A stretch of 64,000 nt of DNA from Shewanella phaeophyticola (lineage in GTDB: Bacteria; Pseudomonadota; Gammaproteobacteria; Enterobacterales; Shewanellaceae): positions 496,001 to 560,000 of the forward strand of contig NZ_JAODOQ010000001.1 in assembly GCF_025398315.1 (NCBI RefSeq). The letters are read 5' to 3'. How positions within the stretch are numbered: position 1 is the first letter of the stretch; each line of letters opens with the position of its first letter. Shown in pieces: positions 46,074-55,807 of the stretch. The notes below the pieces were generated by a model that was given only the letters and a program-made list of their open reading frames with translations, was not told the origin of the DNA and ran no database searches. The position numbers were made by a program, and so were the translations under genes.

Positions 46074-46083
46074 TACACGCAAT

Positions 46084-46113
46084 AAAAAACCCAGCAATTT
46101 AGCTGGGTTTTTT
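46084..46113. terminator. Terminator of the rpsU-dnaG-rpoD operon
   Basis: AAACCCAGC (46087-46095) with GCTGGGTTT (46102-46110), T-rich on both strands. It lies about 35 bases past the rpoD stop on the minus strand. Confidence 0.88.
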
Positions 46114-46143
46114 GATGTTGTCTTTGCAGACTATGATGATGAT

Positions 46144-47985
46144 TTATTCGTCTAGGAAAGACTTCAAAATCTCTGAGCGAGAAGGGTGGCGTAACTTACG
46201 TAACGCTTTAGCTTCAATCTGACGAATACGCTCACGTGTTACGTCAAATTGTTTACCCACTTCTTCTAGAGTGTGGTCGGTGTTCATGTCGATACCGAAA
46301 CGCATACGCAGTACTTTTGCTTCACGGGCAGTTAAGCCGGCGAGTACTTCGTGAGTGGCGTTCTTTAGACTTTCGCTTGTGGCTGAATCTAATGGTAGCT
46401 CGAGGGTTGTGTCCTCGATAAAATCACCTAAATGCGAATCTTCATCGTCACCGATTGGGGTTTCCATTGAGATTGGCTCTTTAGCGATTTTAAGTACTTT
46501 ACGGATCTTATCTTCAGGCATCATCATACGTTCTGCCAATTCTTCAGGAGACGGCTCGCGGCCCATTTCTTGAAGCATTTGACGTGAGATACGGTTCAGC
46601 TTGTTGATCGTTTCGATCATGTGTACCGGAATACGGATTGTACGTGCCTGGTCAGCAATCGAGCGAGTAATCGCCTGACGGATCCACCAGGTTGCATAAG
46701 TTGAGAACTTATAACCACGACGATATTCAAACTTATCTACTGCTTTCATCAAACCAATGTTACCTTCCTGGATTAAGTCCAAGAACTGTAAACCACGGTT
46801 GGTGTACTTTTTAGCAATAGAAATTACCAGACGTAAGTTTGCTTCAACCATTTCTTTCTTAGCACGACGTGCTTTGGCTTCACCAATTGACATACGACGG
46901 TTAATGTCTTTAATGCCTGCGATGGTTAAATCGGTTTCTTCTTCAATGGCTCCAAGCTTGCCAACGCAACGTGCTACGTCATCTTCGATCATACGAAGAC
47001 CTTCAGCGTAAGGCTTGCTGCTGGCTTTTTCGGTTTCAAACCAAGTTAGGTTAGTTTCGTTACCGGTAAATGCTTTAATGAAGTTTTTCTTCGGCATTTT
47101 AGCTTGTTCAACACATAGCTTGATCACTAGACGTTCTTGAACTCGTACGCGATCCATCATGTTGCGCATGCTTTTCACTAAGCGGTCAAACTGCTTAGGT
47201 ACTAGACGGAACTCTTTGAATAGCTCACCAATAACAAACAACGAACCGATGGCTTCAGGGTGGTCACGGCCTTTTTCAGCAATAATGCCTAAGCTTTTTT
47301 CGTAAGCTTCTCTTAATTGAGTAAACTTCTCTTTAGCTTCTTCAGGATCCGGACCTTTGTTGCCTTCTTCCTCTTCTTCGTCATCGTCATCATCATCGTC
47401 ATCATCATCGTCGTCATCACGATCATCTTCAGAGAGTTCAGAGCCGATGTTTGTTGCTGTTGGTGCAACATCGTCTTCGTCAGGATTGATAAATCCAGAG
47501 ATAATATCAGACAAGCGTAATTCTTCAGCTTCATACTGGTCGAATTGCTCTAAGATCATTGCAATTGCTTGAGGGTATTCACTCACAGAACTTTGTACTG
47601 TGTTAATACCTTCTTCAATACGCTTAGCAATAACAATTTCGCCTTCGCGAGTAAGTAGCTCAACTGTACCCATTTCACGCATGTACATACGCACAGGGTC
47701 AGTGGTACGGCCTAACTCACTTTCTACGGTTGCGAGTGCTGCTGCAGCTTCTTCTGCAGCATCTTCGTCTGTGTTGTCTTCCGACATCATCATGTCATCG
47801 GCATCTGGCGCTTCTTCAAAAACGCGGATACCCATGTCATTTATCATCTGGATAATATCTTCAATCTGATCAGAATCGACCATGTCTGCTGGTAAGTGGT
47901 CGTTCACTTCAGCATAGGTTAAGTAACCTTGCTCTTTACCTTTAGCGAGCAACAGTTTGAGTTGCGACTGCGGAGTGTGATCCAT
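46144..47985 (-). CDS. rpoD: RNA polymerase sigma factor RpoD (sigma-70)
   Basis: The primary sigma factor, about 613 residues. Region 1.1 starts [31 protein letters not shown]; region 1.2 has [26 protein letters not shown]. The non-conserved region carries an unbroken Asp run followed by Glu (about residues 190-210), encoded by a GAT/GAC repeat at 47375-47425. Region 2 ([60 protein letters not shown]), region 3 and region 4 ([33 protein letters not shown]) are complete. The ATG at 47985 matches the family N-terminus; an in-frame ATG three codons earlier is less likely. Third gene of the macromolecular synthesis operon. Confidence 0.97.
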   Translation of the reverse strand: MDHTPQSQLKLLLAKGKEQGYLTYAEVNDHLPADMVDSDQIEDIIQMINDMGIRVFEEAPDADDMMMSEDNTDEDAAEEAAAALATVESELGRTTDPVRMYMREMGTVELLTREGEIVIAKRIEEGINTVQSSVSEYPQAIAMILEQFDQYEAEELRLSDIISGFINPDEDDVAPTATNIGSELSEDDRDDDDDDDDDDDDDEEEEEGNKGPDPEEAKEKFTQLREAYEKSLGIIAEKGRDHPEAIGSLFVIGELFKEFRLVPKQFDRLVKSMRNMMDRVRVQERLVIKLCVEQAKMPKKNFIKAFTGNETNLTWFETEKASSKPYAEGLRMIEDDVARCVGKLGAIEEETDLTIAGIKDINRRMSIGEAKARRAKKEMVEANLRLVISIAKKYTNRGLQFLDLIQEGNIGLMKAVDKFEYRRGYKFSTYATWWIRQAITRSIADQARTIRIPVHMIETINKLNRISRQMLQEMGREPSPEELAERMMMPEDKIRKVLKIAKEPISMETPIGDDEDSHLGDFIEDTTLELPLDSATSESLKNATHEVLAGLTAREAKVLRMRFGIDMNTDHTLEEVGKQFDVTRERIRQIEAKALRKLRHPSRSEILKSFLDE

Positions 47986-48136
47986 AGATATCATCCAAGT
48001 TTGGGTAACTGATAAAACGATAGGCCATTTAGCCGAGCTAAAGTGGCGCGCAAATCGTCAATTATAACTGTGTGGACTAATCTTAGCTAGTCCATGGCAG
48101 CGTTTTGTACGCAGATTGTGAAACAATCAATGAGTA

Positions 48137-49864
48137 CTATGTTGCCTTGCCTTTTATTATTGCAATTAGCTTTGTAAGTTGAAGCTTTTCAACTTTTGTC
48201 AAAGTCTGCTTAAGGCTTAGTTCCTGATAAAGCTGTTCAATTGATTGATTGTATAACCAAATCAGGGTTTGTTTAAACTCTAGCAATACGTTTTCATCCG
48301 CCACTTGATGGTCCCATTGGGCTAGCTTTATTAGAGTGCTTTTTTGTTCATGCTCTCTATGCAGTTCAAGTAGTTGTGCGCTGTTTAACGATTGTTCACG
48401 AGTTATTTCTAACAAGTGCCCAAGTAAATCTACTCCGGGCATTTTTAGTCGTTTTAATGCAGCTTGCTCTTTTAGTCCAAATCCTAAATGAGGATGTTGA
48501 ATAAGTAGCGCAATGGCTAACCTTAATGGTGTGCCACGGCCTTGTAAGCCTTTTGCATTAAGAGGTTGCGCTTTATTAACCGCAAAACCTAATTTTTTCT
48601 TTAAATCTTCGCTACTGTTCATGCCTAATTTGTGTGCTAGGTTTTCTAGCAACAAATTTTGTAGGACGGTATCTTGTACCTTTTCAATTAGGCCAATGGC
48701 TTGCTTGGCTAATGCCCCTTTGTCGGCGCCATGGTTGTTACTTAATGTCTCAAATAGAAACGCTGGCAGTAACATAGCTTGTTGCATTAATGCTTCAAAA
48801 GCATCTTTGCCAATTTTTCTGACCATAGTGTCAGGGTCTTCACCTTGAGGTAAAAACATAAACTTGACCTGGTCACCAGGTTTGAGCAATGGCAGGGCGG
48901 TTTCTAGTGCTCGCCATGCGGCTTCTCGACCAGCTCTGTCGCCGTCATAACAACAAATCACTTGCTTGGCACTACGCACTAATAACTGAAATTGTTCAGC
49001 AGTGGTGGCCGTGCCAAGTGAGGCTACCGCATAATCTACCCCAAATTGCGCCAGGGCGACTACATCCATATAGCCTTCAACAATTAAAACGTGCTGTGGA
49101 TCGCGGTGTTTTTGTTTGAGCTCATATAAACCGTAAAGCTCATTACCCTTATGAAATATGGGCGTTTCTGGAGAATTCAAGTATTTTGGGGTACCGTCAC
49201 CCAAAACTCGTCCACCAAATCCAACAACGCGACCTCTGCGATCACGAATTGGGAACATTAATCTGTCACGAAAACGGTCATAGCGTTTACCGTTATCGTT
49301 GGCAATAAGCATGCCTGCTGTCAGTAATTTATCTTGTGCTGCTTGATTTTGGCGGTAACGTCCGAGTAAACCGTCCCAGCCATCGGGGGCAAATCCGATA
49401 CCAAATTGTTCAACAACGTCGTTTGATAAGCCTCTAAACTCGAGGTAATCAATTACTTTTTGTTTATCTTGGTGTTGTCTTAGCTGGCTTTGGTAGAAGA
49501 GATTGGCTTCTTCCATCAATTGGTATAAATCGCGGCTTAAGCCTTGGTCTGGTCTTTTGCCTGTACCTTGCTCTCGCGGAACGGCTATTCCGAGTTGACC
49601 TGCAAGTTCTTCAATGGCATCAACAAATTCGAGGCGATCGTATTCCATGACAAAGTCAATGGCATTGCCGTGGGCGCCGCAGCCAAAACAATGGTAAAAC
49701 TGTTTATCTCTGCTGACGGTGAAAGAAGGTGATTTTTCGCTATGAAAAGGACAACAAGCCGAGTGGTTTTTACCGGCTTTTTTCAAAGGGACTTTGCGAT
49801 CAATTAGATCGACTATGTCTATGCGAGCTATTAGCTCATTGATAAAATCACGAGGTATCGCCAT
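48137..49864 (-). CDS. dnaG: DNA primase
   Basis: A 575-residue replicative primase. N-terminal zinc finger CCPFHSEKSPSFTVSRDKQFYHCFGCGAHGNAIDF. RNA-polymerase core: FRDRLMFPIRDRRGRVVGFGGRVLGDGTPKYLNSPETPIFHKG and the TOPRIM segment VLIVEGYMDVVALAQFGVDYAVASLGTATT with the acidic YDGDRAG. The C-terminal helicase-binding part is normal in length. It lies between yqeY and rpoD; a hairpin ahead of it (49913-49934) may reduce expression relative to rpsU, as in the E. coli operon. Confidence 0.97.
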   Translation of the reverse strand: MAIPRDFINELIARIDIVDLIDRKVPLKKAGKNHSACCPFHSEKSPSFTVSRDKQFYHCFGCGAHGNAIDFVMEYDRLEFVDAIEELAGQLGIAVPREQGTGKRPDQGLSRDLYQLMEEANLFYQSQLRQHQDKQKVIDYLEFRGLSNDVVEQFGIGFAPDGWDGLLGRYRQNQAAQDKLLTAGMLIANDNGKRYDRFRDRLMFPIRDRRGRVVGFGGRVLGDGTPKYLNSPETPIFHKGNELYGLYELKQKHRDPQHVLIVEGYMDVVALAQFGVDYAVASLGTATTAEQFQLLVRSAKQVICCYDGDRAGREAAWRALETALPLLKPGDQVKFMFLPQGEDPDTMVRKIGKDAFEALMQQAMLLPAFLFETLSNNHGADKGALAKQAIGLIEKVQDTVLQNLLLENLAHKLGMNSSEDLKKKLGFAVNKAQPLNAKGLQGRGTPLRLAIALLIQHPHLGFGLKEQAALKRLKMPGVDLLGHLLEITREQSLNSAQLLELHREHEQKSTLIKLAQWDHQVADENVLLEFKQTLIWLYNQSIEQLYQELSLKQTLTKVEKLQLTKLIAIIKGKAT

Positions 49865-49904
49865 TGATTGCTATTGTTCTCGAATTTACTTTATCAACTG
49901 ATTT

Positions 49905-49934
49905 AAACAAACAAGCCGTGCAAGTGCACGGCTT
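49905..49934 (-). terminator. Partial terminator or attenuator upstream of dnaG
   Basis: AAGCCGTGCA (49913-49922) and TGCACGGCTT (49925-49934) form a perfect 10-bp stem with a 2-base loop. On the minus strand it is followed by GTTTGTTT. The position between yqeY and dnaG matches the leaky terminator known upstream of E. coli dnaG. Confidence 0.7.
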
Positions 49935-49953
49935 ATTCAACATTAAAAAGCGA

Positions 49954-50397
49954 TTATTTCAATTTAGCGCGTATCATAGTGCCAATAGCACCTAAATCTG
50001 CACGACCTTGAACTTTCGATTTTAATGCTCCCATTACTTTACCCATATCCGCCATGGATGCAGCACCAACTTCAGCAATAGTGGCATCGATAATCGTTGC
50101 GACTTCTTCTTCAGTTAATTGTTGAGGTAAAAAAGCTTCAATAACTTGAATCTCTTCAGCCTCAGCTGCGGCTAACTCCGGACGACCGGCTGCTTCATAT
50201 TGAGCAATCGAATCGCGACGTTGTTTGACCATTTTGGTTAATACAGCTATTGCTTGTTCATCCGTTAGAGATTCGCGGGTATCCACTTCAATCTGCTTGA
50301 TGGCGGCAAGTGCCATACGAATAGTCCCCAAGCGCACTTTTTCTTTAGCGCGCATGGCTTCTTTCATTTGGTCTTTTAGCTGATCGGTTAAGTTCAT
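49954..50397 (-). CDS. YqeY/GatB-domain protein
   Basis: 147 residues of the YqeY family (LTDQLKDQMKEAMRAKEKVRLGTIRMALAAIKQIEVDTRE, then LTKMVKQRRDSIAQYEAAGRPELAAAEAEEIQVIEAFLPQQLTEEEV, ending MGKVMGALKSKVQGRADLGAI). The C-terminal part resembles the tail domain of GatB, suggesting a tRNA-linked role, but this is not proven for free-standing YqeY. It follows rpsU by seven bases and belongs to the same operon, an arrangement common in gammaproteobacteria and Gram-positives. Confidence 0.9.
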   Translation of the reverse strand: MNLTDQLKDQMKEAMRAKEKVRLGTIRMALAAIKQIEVDTRESLTDEQAIAVLTKMVKQRRDSIAQYEAAGRPELAAAEAEEIQVIEAFLPQQLTEEEVATIIDATIAEVGAASMADMGKVMGALKSKVQGRADLGAIGTMIRAKLK

Positions 50398-50404
50398 AAT
50401 GAGA

Positions 50405-50620
50405 TTAGTATAAACGTACGCGACGTGCGTTTTCGCGAGAAAGCTTTTTAGCTAAACGCTTAACTGCAGCAGCTTTTGCACGCTTACGAGCAGTAGTTGG
50501 CTTCTCGTAGAATTCACGAGCACGCACGTCAGCTAAAATACCAGCTTTTTCACAAGAGCGCTTGAAACGACGAAGAGCTACGTCGAATGGTTCGTTTTCA
50601 CGTACTTTAATAATTGGCAT
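50405..50620 (-). CDS. rpsU: 30S ribosomal protein S21
   Basis: 71 residues, complete: [70 protein letters not shown] in short pieces matches S21 throughout. The protein is strongly basic and supports translation initiation. First gene of the rpsU-yqeY-dnaG-rpoD operon; its promoter must lie in 50621-50929, shared divergently with tsaD. Confidence 0.97.
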   Translation of the reverse strand: MPIIKVRENEPFDVALRRFKRSCEKAGILADVRAREFYEKPTTARKRAKAAAVKRLAKKLSRENARRVRLY

Positions 50621-50929
50621 ACGCCATCACCCCTTAGGTGTAGTTATGTTGGTTGGCTAAGTCTACGGTTTAATGTTGTCTGACATCAGTTAATAACAAA
50701 TGACAGCGAGTAAACAGTAAGGCCTCAACTCAATCCAAAGGCTATTTAAAATGGTGCGGAATTTTACACCGACCAGCAACCATTTGTAAACCCCTGATTG
50801 AGTTTCTCTTTGATAATGAGGTAACACTTTCATTTTCTGATATTTATCGGCTTTAATGCTGAAATGTTGGAGTATTTAGGCTGACACGGGTAGAATTAGC
50901 GGCCTTATTTTTAATGAAGACGAGAGATT
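50621..50929. promoter_or_regulatory. Divergent promoter region rpsU / tsaD
   Basis: 309 bases without a gene. It must carry the promoter of the macromolecular synthesis operon (leftward) and of tsaD (rightward). I could not assign -35/-10 boxes with confidence, and saw no repeat or strong hairpin. Confidence 0.55.
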
Positions 50930-51943
50930 ATGCGGGTTATAGGTATAGAAACATCTTGTGATGAGACTGGGATTGCGGTGTATGACGATAAGTTAGGCTT
51001 AATGTCGCATGTACTATACAGCCAAGTTAAATTGCACGCCGATTACGGCGGTGTAGTGCCTGAGCTTGCATCTCGTGATCATGTTCGTAAAATTGTGCCA
51101 TTAATAAAGCAGGCTTTAAGCGAGGCTAACTCAAGCTTAGACGACATCGACGGTGTTGCTTATACCAAGGCCCAGGTCTTATTGGTGCTCTGTTGGTTGG
51201 AGCCTGTGTTGGCCGCTCATTAGCTTATGCCTGGAATAAACCTGCGGTGGGTGTTCACCATATGGAAGGTCATCTATTGGCGCCTATGCTAGAAGATGAT
51301 GCGCCAGAGTTTCCGTTTATCGCACTGTTAGTGTCTGGCGGCCATTCTATGTTGGTGCAAGTTGAAGGCATTGGCCGTTATCAGGTATTGGGTGAGTCGG
51401 TTGATGATGCTGCCGGTGAAGCGTTTGATAAAACCGCTAAGTTAATGGCCTTGATTACCCTGGTGGCCACGCTTGGCTAAATTGGCTCAAGAAGGCTTAC
51501 CCGCAGGCTATAAGTTTCCTCGGCCGATGACAGACCGACCGGGTTTAGATTTTAGCTTTTCTGGCTTAAAAACCTTTACCGCCAATACCATTGCTGCCGA
51601 ACCTGACGATCATCAAACCCGTGCCAATATTGCCCGTGCTTTTGAAGAGGCGGTAGTCGATACCTTAGCGATTAAGTGCAAGCGTGCATTAAAGCAAACT
51701 GGCTATAAGCGGTTAGTCATTGCCGGCGGCGTAAGCGCGAACACGCGTTTACGCGAATCACTTGCTGAGATGATGACGAATTTAGGTGGGCAAGTGCACT
51801 ACCCGCGTGGTGAGTTTTGTACCGACAATGGTGCAATGATTGCGTTTGCAGGTTTGCAACGTTTACGCGCAGGACAAATTGAAGATTTAGCGGTTAAAGG
51901 TCAACCTCGCTGGCCATTAGATAGTTTGCCTGCGGTTGATTAA
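50930..51943 (+). pseudogene. tsaD: tRNA N6-threonylcarbamoyladenosine transferase TsaD, three one-base deletions
   Basis: Essential enzyme for t6A37 in ANN-reading tRNAs. N-terminus [18 protein letters not shown], metal-binding [13 protein letters not shown] and the second metal motif in [12 protein letters not shown], then [37 protein letters not shown] and a complete C-terminus ([32 protein letters not shown]). Reading frame 2 to 1 to 0 to 2 needs three deletions: [18 protein letters not shown] at 51169-51173, LMGLDYPGG at 51447-51450 and GGPRLAKLA at 51465-51468. Each is a lost G or C in GGGCC/GGCCC. Because the gene is essential, sequencing error is far likelier than decay. About 339 residues when repaired. 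Confidence 0.93.
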
Positions 51944-51960
51944 TACCATATATGGTATTA
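51941..51960. repeat. 20-bp perfect palindrome overlapping the tsaD stop
   Basis: TAATACCATATATGGTATTA is fully self-complementary; its first three bases are the tsaD stop codon. Role unknown. It shares the ATACCA word with the ends of the MITE-like element at 45.7 kb. Confidence 0.7.
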
Positions 51961-51980
51961 GTTTTAGCTTAGCGAAATGA

Positions 51981-52011
51981 AAACCTAACTCTTAGTTGTG
52001 GAGTTAGGTTT
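51981..52011. terminator. Bidirectional terminator between tsaD and plsY
   Basis: AAACCTAACTC (51981-51991) with GAGTTAGGTTT (52001-52011), followed by T on the plus strand and by an A-rich flank on the other. It serves the converging genes. Confidence 0.85.
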
Positions 52012-52615
52012 TTTTATGGATTTTTTTCGGGAGACTTTCGTTTCTTCACCTATACGTAGACGACCAATATTGTCTTTATGGCGAATGAGAATCAGGGTGG
52101 AAAGCATTGCTACTGGCAAAATAAATCTATCGTCGAGCCACCAGGTATAAAAAGGTGCCAACGTTGCCGCAGCCATTGCCGCAACAGAGGAATAGCGAGT
52201 GATTAACACAAACACCACCCAGGTTAAAATAAGGCACAGTGCTAAGTCGCCACCAATGGGTAGCCATTGCGCCAAAGGCTGTCGCAACACCTTTACCACC
52301 TTTAAAGCCAAAAAACAGTGGGAATATGTGTCCAAGACAAGCACATACTGCAATAAAACCGAGTGACGCCGCATCCAGACCAATTTTATAACCAAGATAT
52401 GAGGGTAGCGCGCCTTTTAGCATGTCAAAAAACAGCACTAACCCTGCTGAACTGACGCCACCGATCCGCAATACGTTCGTGGCTCCAGGGTTGCCAGAAC
52501 CGCTGGTTCTTGGATCAGGTAAACCTCTAATTTTACAGACCAATACGGCACTTGAGATCGAACCCGCTAAATAAGCGGCAATGATCATCAATATTGTGAC
52601 AATAACGGTGTTCAA
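51985..52615 (-). pseudogene. plsY: Acyl-phosphate:glycerol-3-phosphate acyltransferase PlsY, frameshift near 52260
   Basis: An inner-membrane enzyme for the first acylation of glycerol-3-phosphate in phospholipid synthesis. Frame A gives [40 protein letters not shown], then [13 protein letters not shown] and [18 protein letters not shown], which are the three PlsY motifs. It then shifts, and the remainder ([41 protein letters not shown]) is in another frame ending at 51985. ATGGCTACCCATT would be read correctly as ATGGCCCCCATT or similar, one base shorter. About 210 residues when repaired. Divergent from folB, a common Shewanella and E. coli arrangement. Confidence 0.92.
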
Positions 52616-52856
52616 ATTGGTTTCCTTAGTCTTCTTAGGGTATCATCGCGCATTGATTTGCATGACAGCAATGCATCGTGCTGTCTTATGGCAAATTCGC
52701 ATCAGTTAAAAGATGTTAATTGCACAATAGCGCTATCCTACTGCTTTAATTCATTAGGAAAAAGGTTAAATGTGTATTATTAGGCATATAATCGGTAATA
52801 AAGTTTGATTAGGATGATCTTAGGGTCTTTTTAAGTCGTTCAAGGTGGGTAGTTAC

Positions 52857-53208
52857 ATGGATAAAGTGCTTATACGTCAGTTAGCCATAGAAACCGTGAT
52901 AGGTATTTATGACTGGGAAAAAACTTCATCAAACGTTATTAATTGATTTAGATATGGCGTGGGATAACCGTCTAGCGGCTGCCAGTGATAATTATGAACA
53001 TGCGTTGTGCTATGAAACCGTATCAAATCGTTTAACGGCTCTGATCACTGAGAAACCAATTGAATTGATTGAAACCGTAGCAGAAATGATTGCCGAATGC
53101 CTGCAAGATGAATTTAATGTGCCCTGGGTCAAAGTTGTCGTGATGAAACCCGGTGCAGTGCCGCATGCCGCATCTGTGGGTGTTGAGATTGAACGTGGCC
53201 GTATTTAA
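52857..53208 (+). pseudogene. folB: Dihydroneopterin aldolase FolB, frameshift in an A run near 52920
   Basis: Folate-pathway aldolase/epimerase. The N-terminus DKVLIRQLAIETVIGIYDWE is in frame 0; the rest (KLHQTLLIDLDMAWDNRLAAASDNYEHALCYETV, then IELIETVAEMIAECLQDEF and VKVVVMKPGAVPHAASVGVEIERG) is in frame 1. Six A are present after TGGG where eight would give DWEKKLHQTL, which restores the family spacing between DWE and the conserved Q. This is a homopolymer error type. Repaired length is about 117 residues. folK follows 40 bases later. Essential pathway, so the break is probably artefactual. Confidence 0.9.
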
Positions 53209-53248
53209 TAGTGTTTCTTTTTATCGTATTAGCAATTTAGGTTAGCCA

Positions 53249-53774
53249 ATGGCACGTATTTACATCAGCTTAGGGACGAACATCTCGCCTGAGCAGCACC
53301 TTAAAGCTGGCTTATTAGATTTACAGCAATATTTTGGCTACTTTGGAGTTGTCGCGGGTATTTGAAAGCGAGTCGGTTGGCTTTAAAGGCACCAACTTTT
53401 TAAATATGGTGGCAGTGGCTGAAACCGAACTCAGCATTGCTGAGGTTGTTGCAACGTTTAAGCTTATTGAACAGGCTAACGGGCGAATTAGAGGTGAGAA
53501 AAAGTTTAGCCCGCGTAGTCTAGACATCGACTTACTTTTGTATGACGACACGGTTTGTGACGAGCCGGTTGAACTGCCTCGTGGCGAAATTTTATTTAAT
53601 GCCTTTGTACTATGGCCTCTTGCTGAAGTTGCCCCTAACTTGAACCATCCGGTAGCACAAAAAAGTTATCATGCACTTTGGCAAGCTTATGACAAACAAT
53701 GTCAAAGCTTATGGCCGATAGCGTTTGAGTTCCCAGCTGAGTTACAACCCAATATCAAGTTATCAACCCTTTAA
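53249..53774 (+). pseudogene. folK: HPPK, 6-hydroxymethyl-dihydropterin pyrophosphokinase FolK, frameshift near 53335
   Basis: The N-terminus ARIYISLGTNISPEQHLKAGLLDLQQYF stops in its own frame; the rest starts TLELSRVFESESVGFKGTNFLNMVA and includes the ATP/Mg motif RSLDIDLLLYDDTV, PRGEILFNAFVLWPLAEVAP and a typical C-terminus. One base too many in TTTTGGCTACTTTGG breaks it; GGCCC read as GGCTAC would give FGPLELS. About 174 residues when repaired. It lies between folB and uppP on the same strand. The tail ([20 protein letters not shown]) continues slightly beyond the core fold. Confidence 0.88.
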
Positions 53775-53800
53775 AAAGTGAATCTTCACAAGGAAAAAAT

Positions 53801-54599
53801 ATGGAAACGCTTCAAGTTATTCTGCTGGCATTAATTCAAGGTTTAACCGAGTTTTTACCGATTTCTAGCTCGGCACATTTAATTTTACCGTCGCAACTTT
53901 TAGGTTGGGCAGATCAAGGTTTATCGTTTGATGTCGCGGTGAATACTGGCTCTTTATCTCGCGGTAGTGATTTACTTTCGTCACGATATTGTTGCCTTAG
54001 CTAAAGCCTGGTTTATGAGCCTTACCGGCAACTCTAGCCAAGGAAGTAAGCTGGCTTGGTGGATTATTTTAGCGACAATCCCTGCAGTGATTGTCGGTTT
54101 TACGGCTAAAGACTTTATTGAAACTCATTTTAGAAACACACTCGTAATCGCAACCACCACCATAGTGTTTGGTTTGTTGTTATGGTTTGCCGACAGAATG
54201 TCAAAAGCGCAATTAACCGAGTTTCAAATGGGCTGGAAAAAAGCATTATTGATTGGTGTTGCTCAAGCAATGGCGCTTATACCTGGTACATCGCGCTCTG
54301 GTGCCACGATGACCGCCGCACTTATGCTAGGTTTAACCCGCGAAGCTGCTGCACGATTTTCGTTTTTAATGTCGATACCAGTGAGCTTTGGTGCTGCGTT
54401 ATTGGTGACTAAAGATTTAGTTCAAAGCCCTGCGGCAATAGACTATCAAGCGCTTGGATTAGGTGTTGTGGTATCGTTTGTGTCGGCTTATTTATGTATT
54501 CATTACTTCTTAAAGTTTATTAGCCAGATTGGCATGACCCCATTTGTGATTTATCGCCTATTATTAGGGGGGATATTACTGGGGATGCTTTACCTTTAG
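53801..54599 (+). pseudogene. uppP: Undecaprenyl-diphosphatase UppP/BacA, frameshift near 53960
   Basis: A polytopic enzyme that recycles the lipid carrier of cell-wall synthesis. Motif 1 ([26 protein letters not shown] with catalytic Glu and Ser) and VAVNTGSL are in frame 2. After one extra base (TTATCTCGCGG where TTATTCGCGG gives [13 protein letters not shown]) the rest is in frame 0. It includes [43 protein letters not shown] with the catalytic motif, and ends [15 protein letters not shown]. About 266 residues repaired, normal. Not a GGNCC site. A hairpin-free T-rich stretch follows. Confidence 0.9.
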
Positions 54600-54695
54600 G
54601 CCATTTTTAGGCTGTTGTAAGATTTTATAAAACGGGTATAAGACCCGTTTTTTGTTTTTATTTTAGATAATCGAATTTTCGAGTAAAGGTCAACA

Positions 54696-55535
54696 ATGAC
54701 ACTACCGCTATTATGTCCAGTGTGCGCTGCACCCCTCAAACAACATCAAGCATCGCAAGGTTTTTATTGTGACAATAAACACCACTTTGATAAACATGCG
54801 CAAGGCTATTGGCCATTATTGAGTAACAGTAAAACTAAGCCTCAAGTGTTATCTCGTCAGCAAATGCGTGGCCGCCATTTTTTACTCGAGTCAGGGCTTT
54901 TTTCTCCGCTTATTGAAGCGTTGCAAACACTGTTATTACAGCGGGTTAATTTGGCTCAGCAGGCTGATTTTCACTATCTCGATTACCAATGTGCAGACGG
55001 CTATTATTTACGCCAGCTGGTGCCAGCATTAGACAGTGCACAAAATGATTGTCAATTTTTTGGGATTACTGATGCTGAAAACGCTATTTTTGCTGCAGCT
55101 AAAGCACAAACTCCCGCAAAACTCATTTTAGCCGGACTTAAAAAATTGCCTTTTGCGAGTCAATCTATCGATTTAATTACCGTACTCGACTCACCGCTAA
55201 AAGGTAAGGAGTGTATTAGGGTATTAAAAGATGATGGCCACATTGTGATACTGCAACCGGGTGTACGTCATTTGTGGCAAATTAAACAACAAGTGTATCC
55301 CGAGCTTGTCGAAAAGCCGCTACAACTGAACTTACCTAATGACCTGGTTATTGAAGACCAACAGCAAGTGAGTTTTACCCAGGCTGTGAGTGGTGAGCAA
55401 GCGTTAACGCTATTAGACATGTCTGTTTTTGGCTGGCGCGCTAATGATGAATTAAAGCATCAGATTAAATCGAATAATATAGAAGCGTTAGAGTTTGATT
55501 GGCACATTATTACTGTTAAAAAAGCTAAAAGCTAA
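54696..55535 (+). CDS. rlmA: RlmA-like 23S rRNA (guanine-N1)-methyltransferase
   Basis: 279 residues. The N-terminal zinc ribbon CPVC ... CDNKHHFDKHAQGYWPLL matches RlmA (which modifies G745 of 23S rRNA). The SAM-dependent methyltransferase domain follows, with HYLDYQCADGYYLRQLVP in place of the usual D-x-G-C-G-x-G-Y-Y signature, and LPFASQSIDLITVLDSPLKGKECIRVLKDDGHIVILQPGVRHLWQIKQQVYP, typical of the family. The first SAM motif is degenerate (C-A-D-G rather than G-x-G), so reduced or altered activity is possible. The final codons lie in a 7-bp tandem repeat that includes the stop. Confidence 0.8.
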   Translation: MTLPLLCPVCAAPLKQHQASQGFYCDNKHHFDKHAQGYWPLLSNSKTKPQVLSRQQMRGRHFLLESGLFSPLIEALQTLLLQRVNLAQQADFHYLDYQCADGYYLRQLVPALDSAQNDCQFFGITDAENAIFAAAKAQTPAKLILAGLKKLPFASQSIDLITVLDSPLKGKECIRVLKDDGHIVILQPGVRHLWQIKQQVYPELVEKPLQLNLPNDLVIEDQQQVSFTQAVSGEQALTLLDMSVFGWRANDELKHQIKSNNIEALEFDWHIITVKKAKS

Positions 55536-55561
55536 AAGCTAAAAGCTAAAAGCTAAAAGCT
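55520..55561 (+). repeat. Six tandem copies of AAAAGCT across the rlmA stop
   Basis: Six exact 7-bp units (55520-55561). The rlmA stop TAA (55533-55535) is read across a unit junction. Since every frame of the repeat meets TAA quickly, slippage would change only a few C-terminal residues. Confidence 0.92.
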
Positions 55562-55807
55562 AAGGCGCTTTGCTGTTAGAGGTCAAGGTTAACAACTTAA
55601 TAAGCTTAGGCGTTGTAATAAAAATGAAAAAAGGTTGCTGAGGGGAAGTTGTTGATGTTTTTCGTTTGATGCCGCGTATCCGAGATAATCAAAAATAGAT
55701 AATCAAAAATAATTAAGGCTTGACGTTGAAGGCTACCTAAGTAGTTTATCAACAATCAAGCCCTAATAATCAACCTATTAATATAAGCTAATTTTTAATA
55801 GCAATTC

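Noticed and set aside
47317..47572. Ser-rich or hydrophobic ORFs antisense to rpoD
   Set aside because: They are shadows of the GAT/GAC repeat of rpoD.
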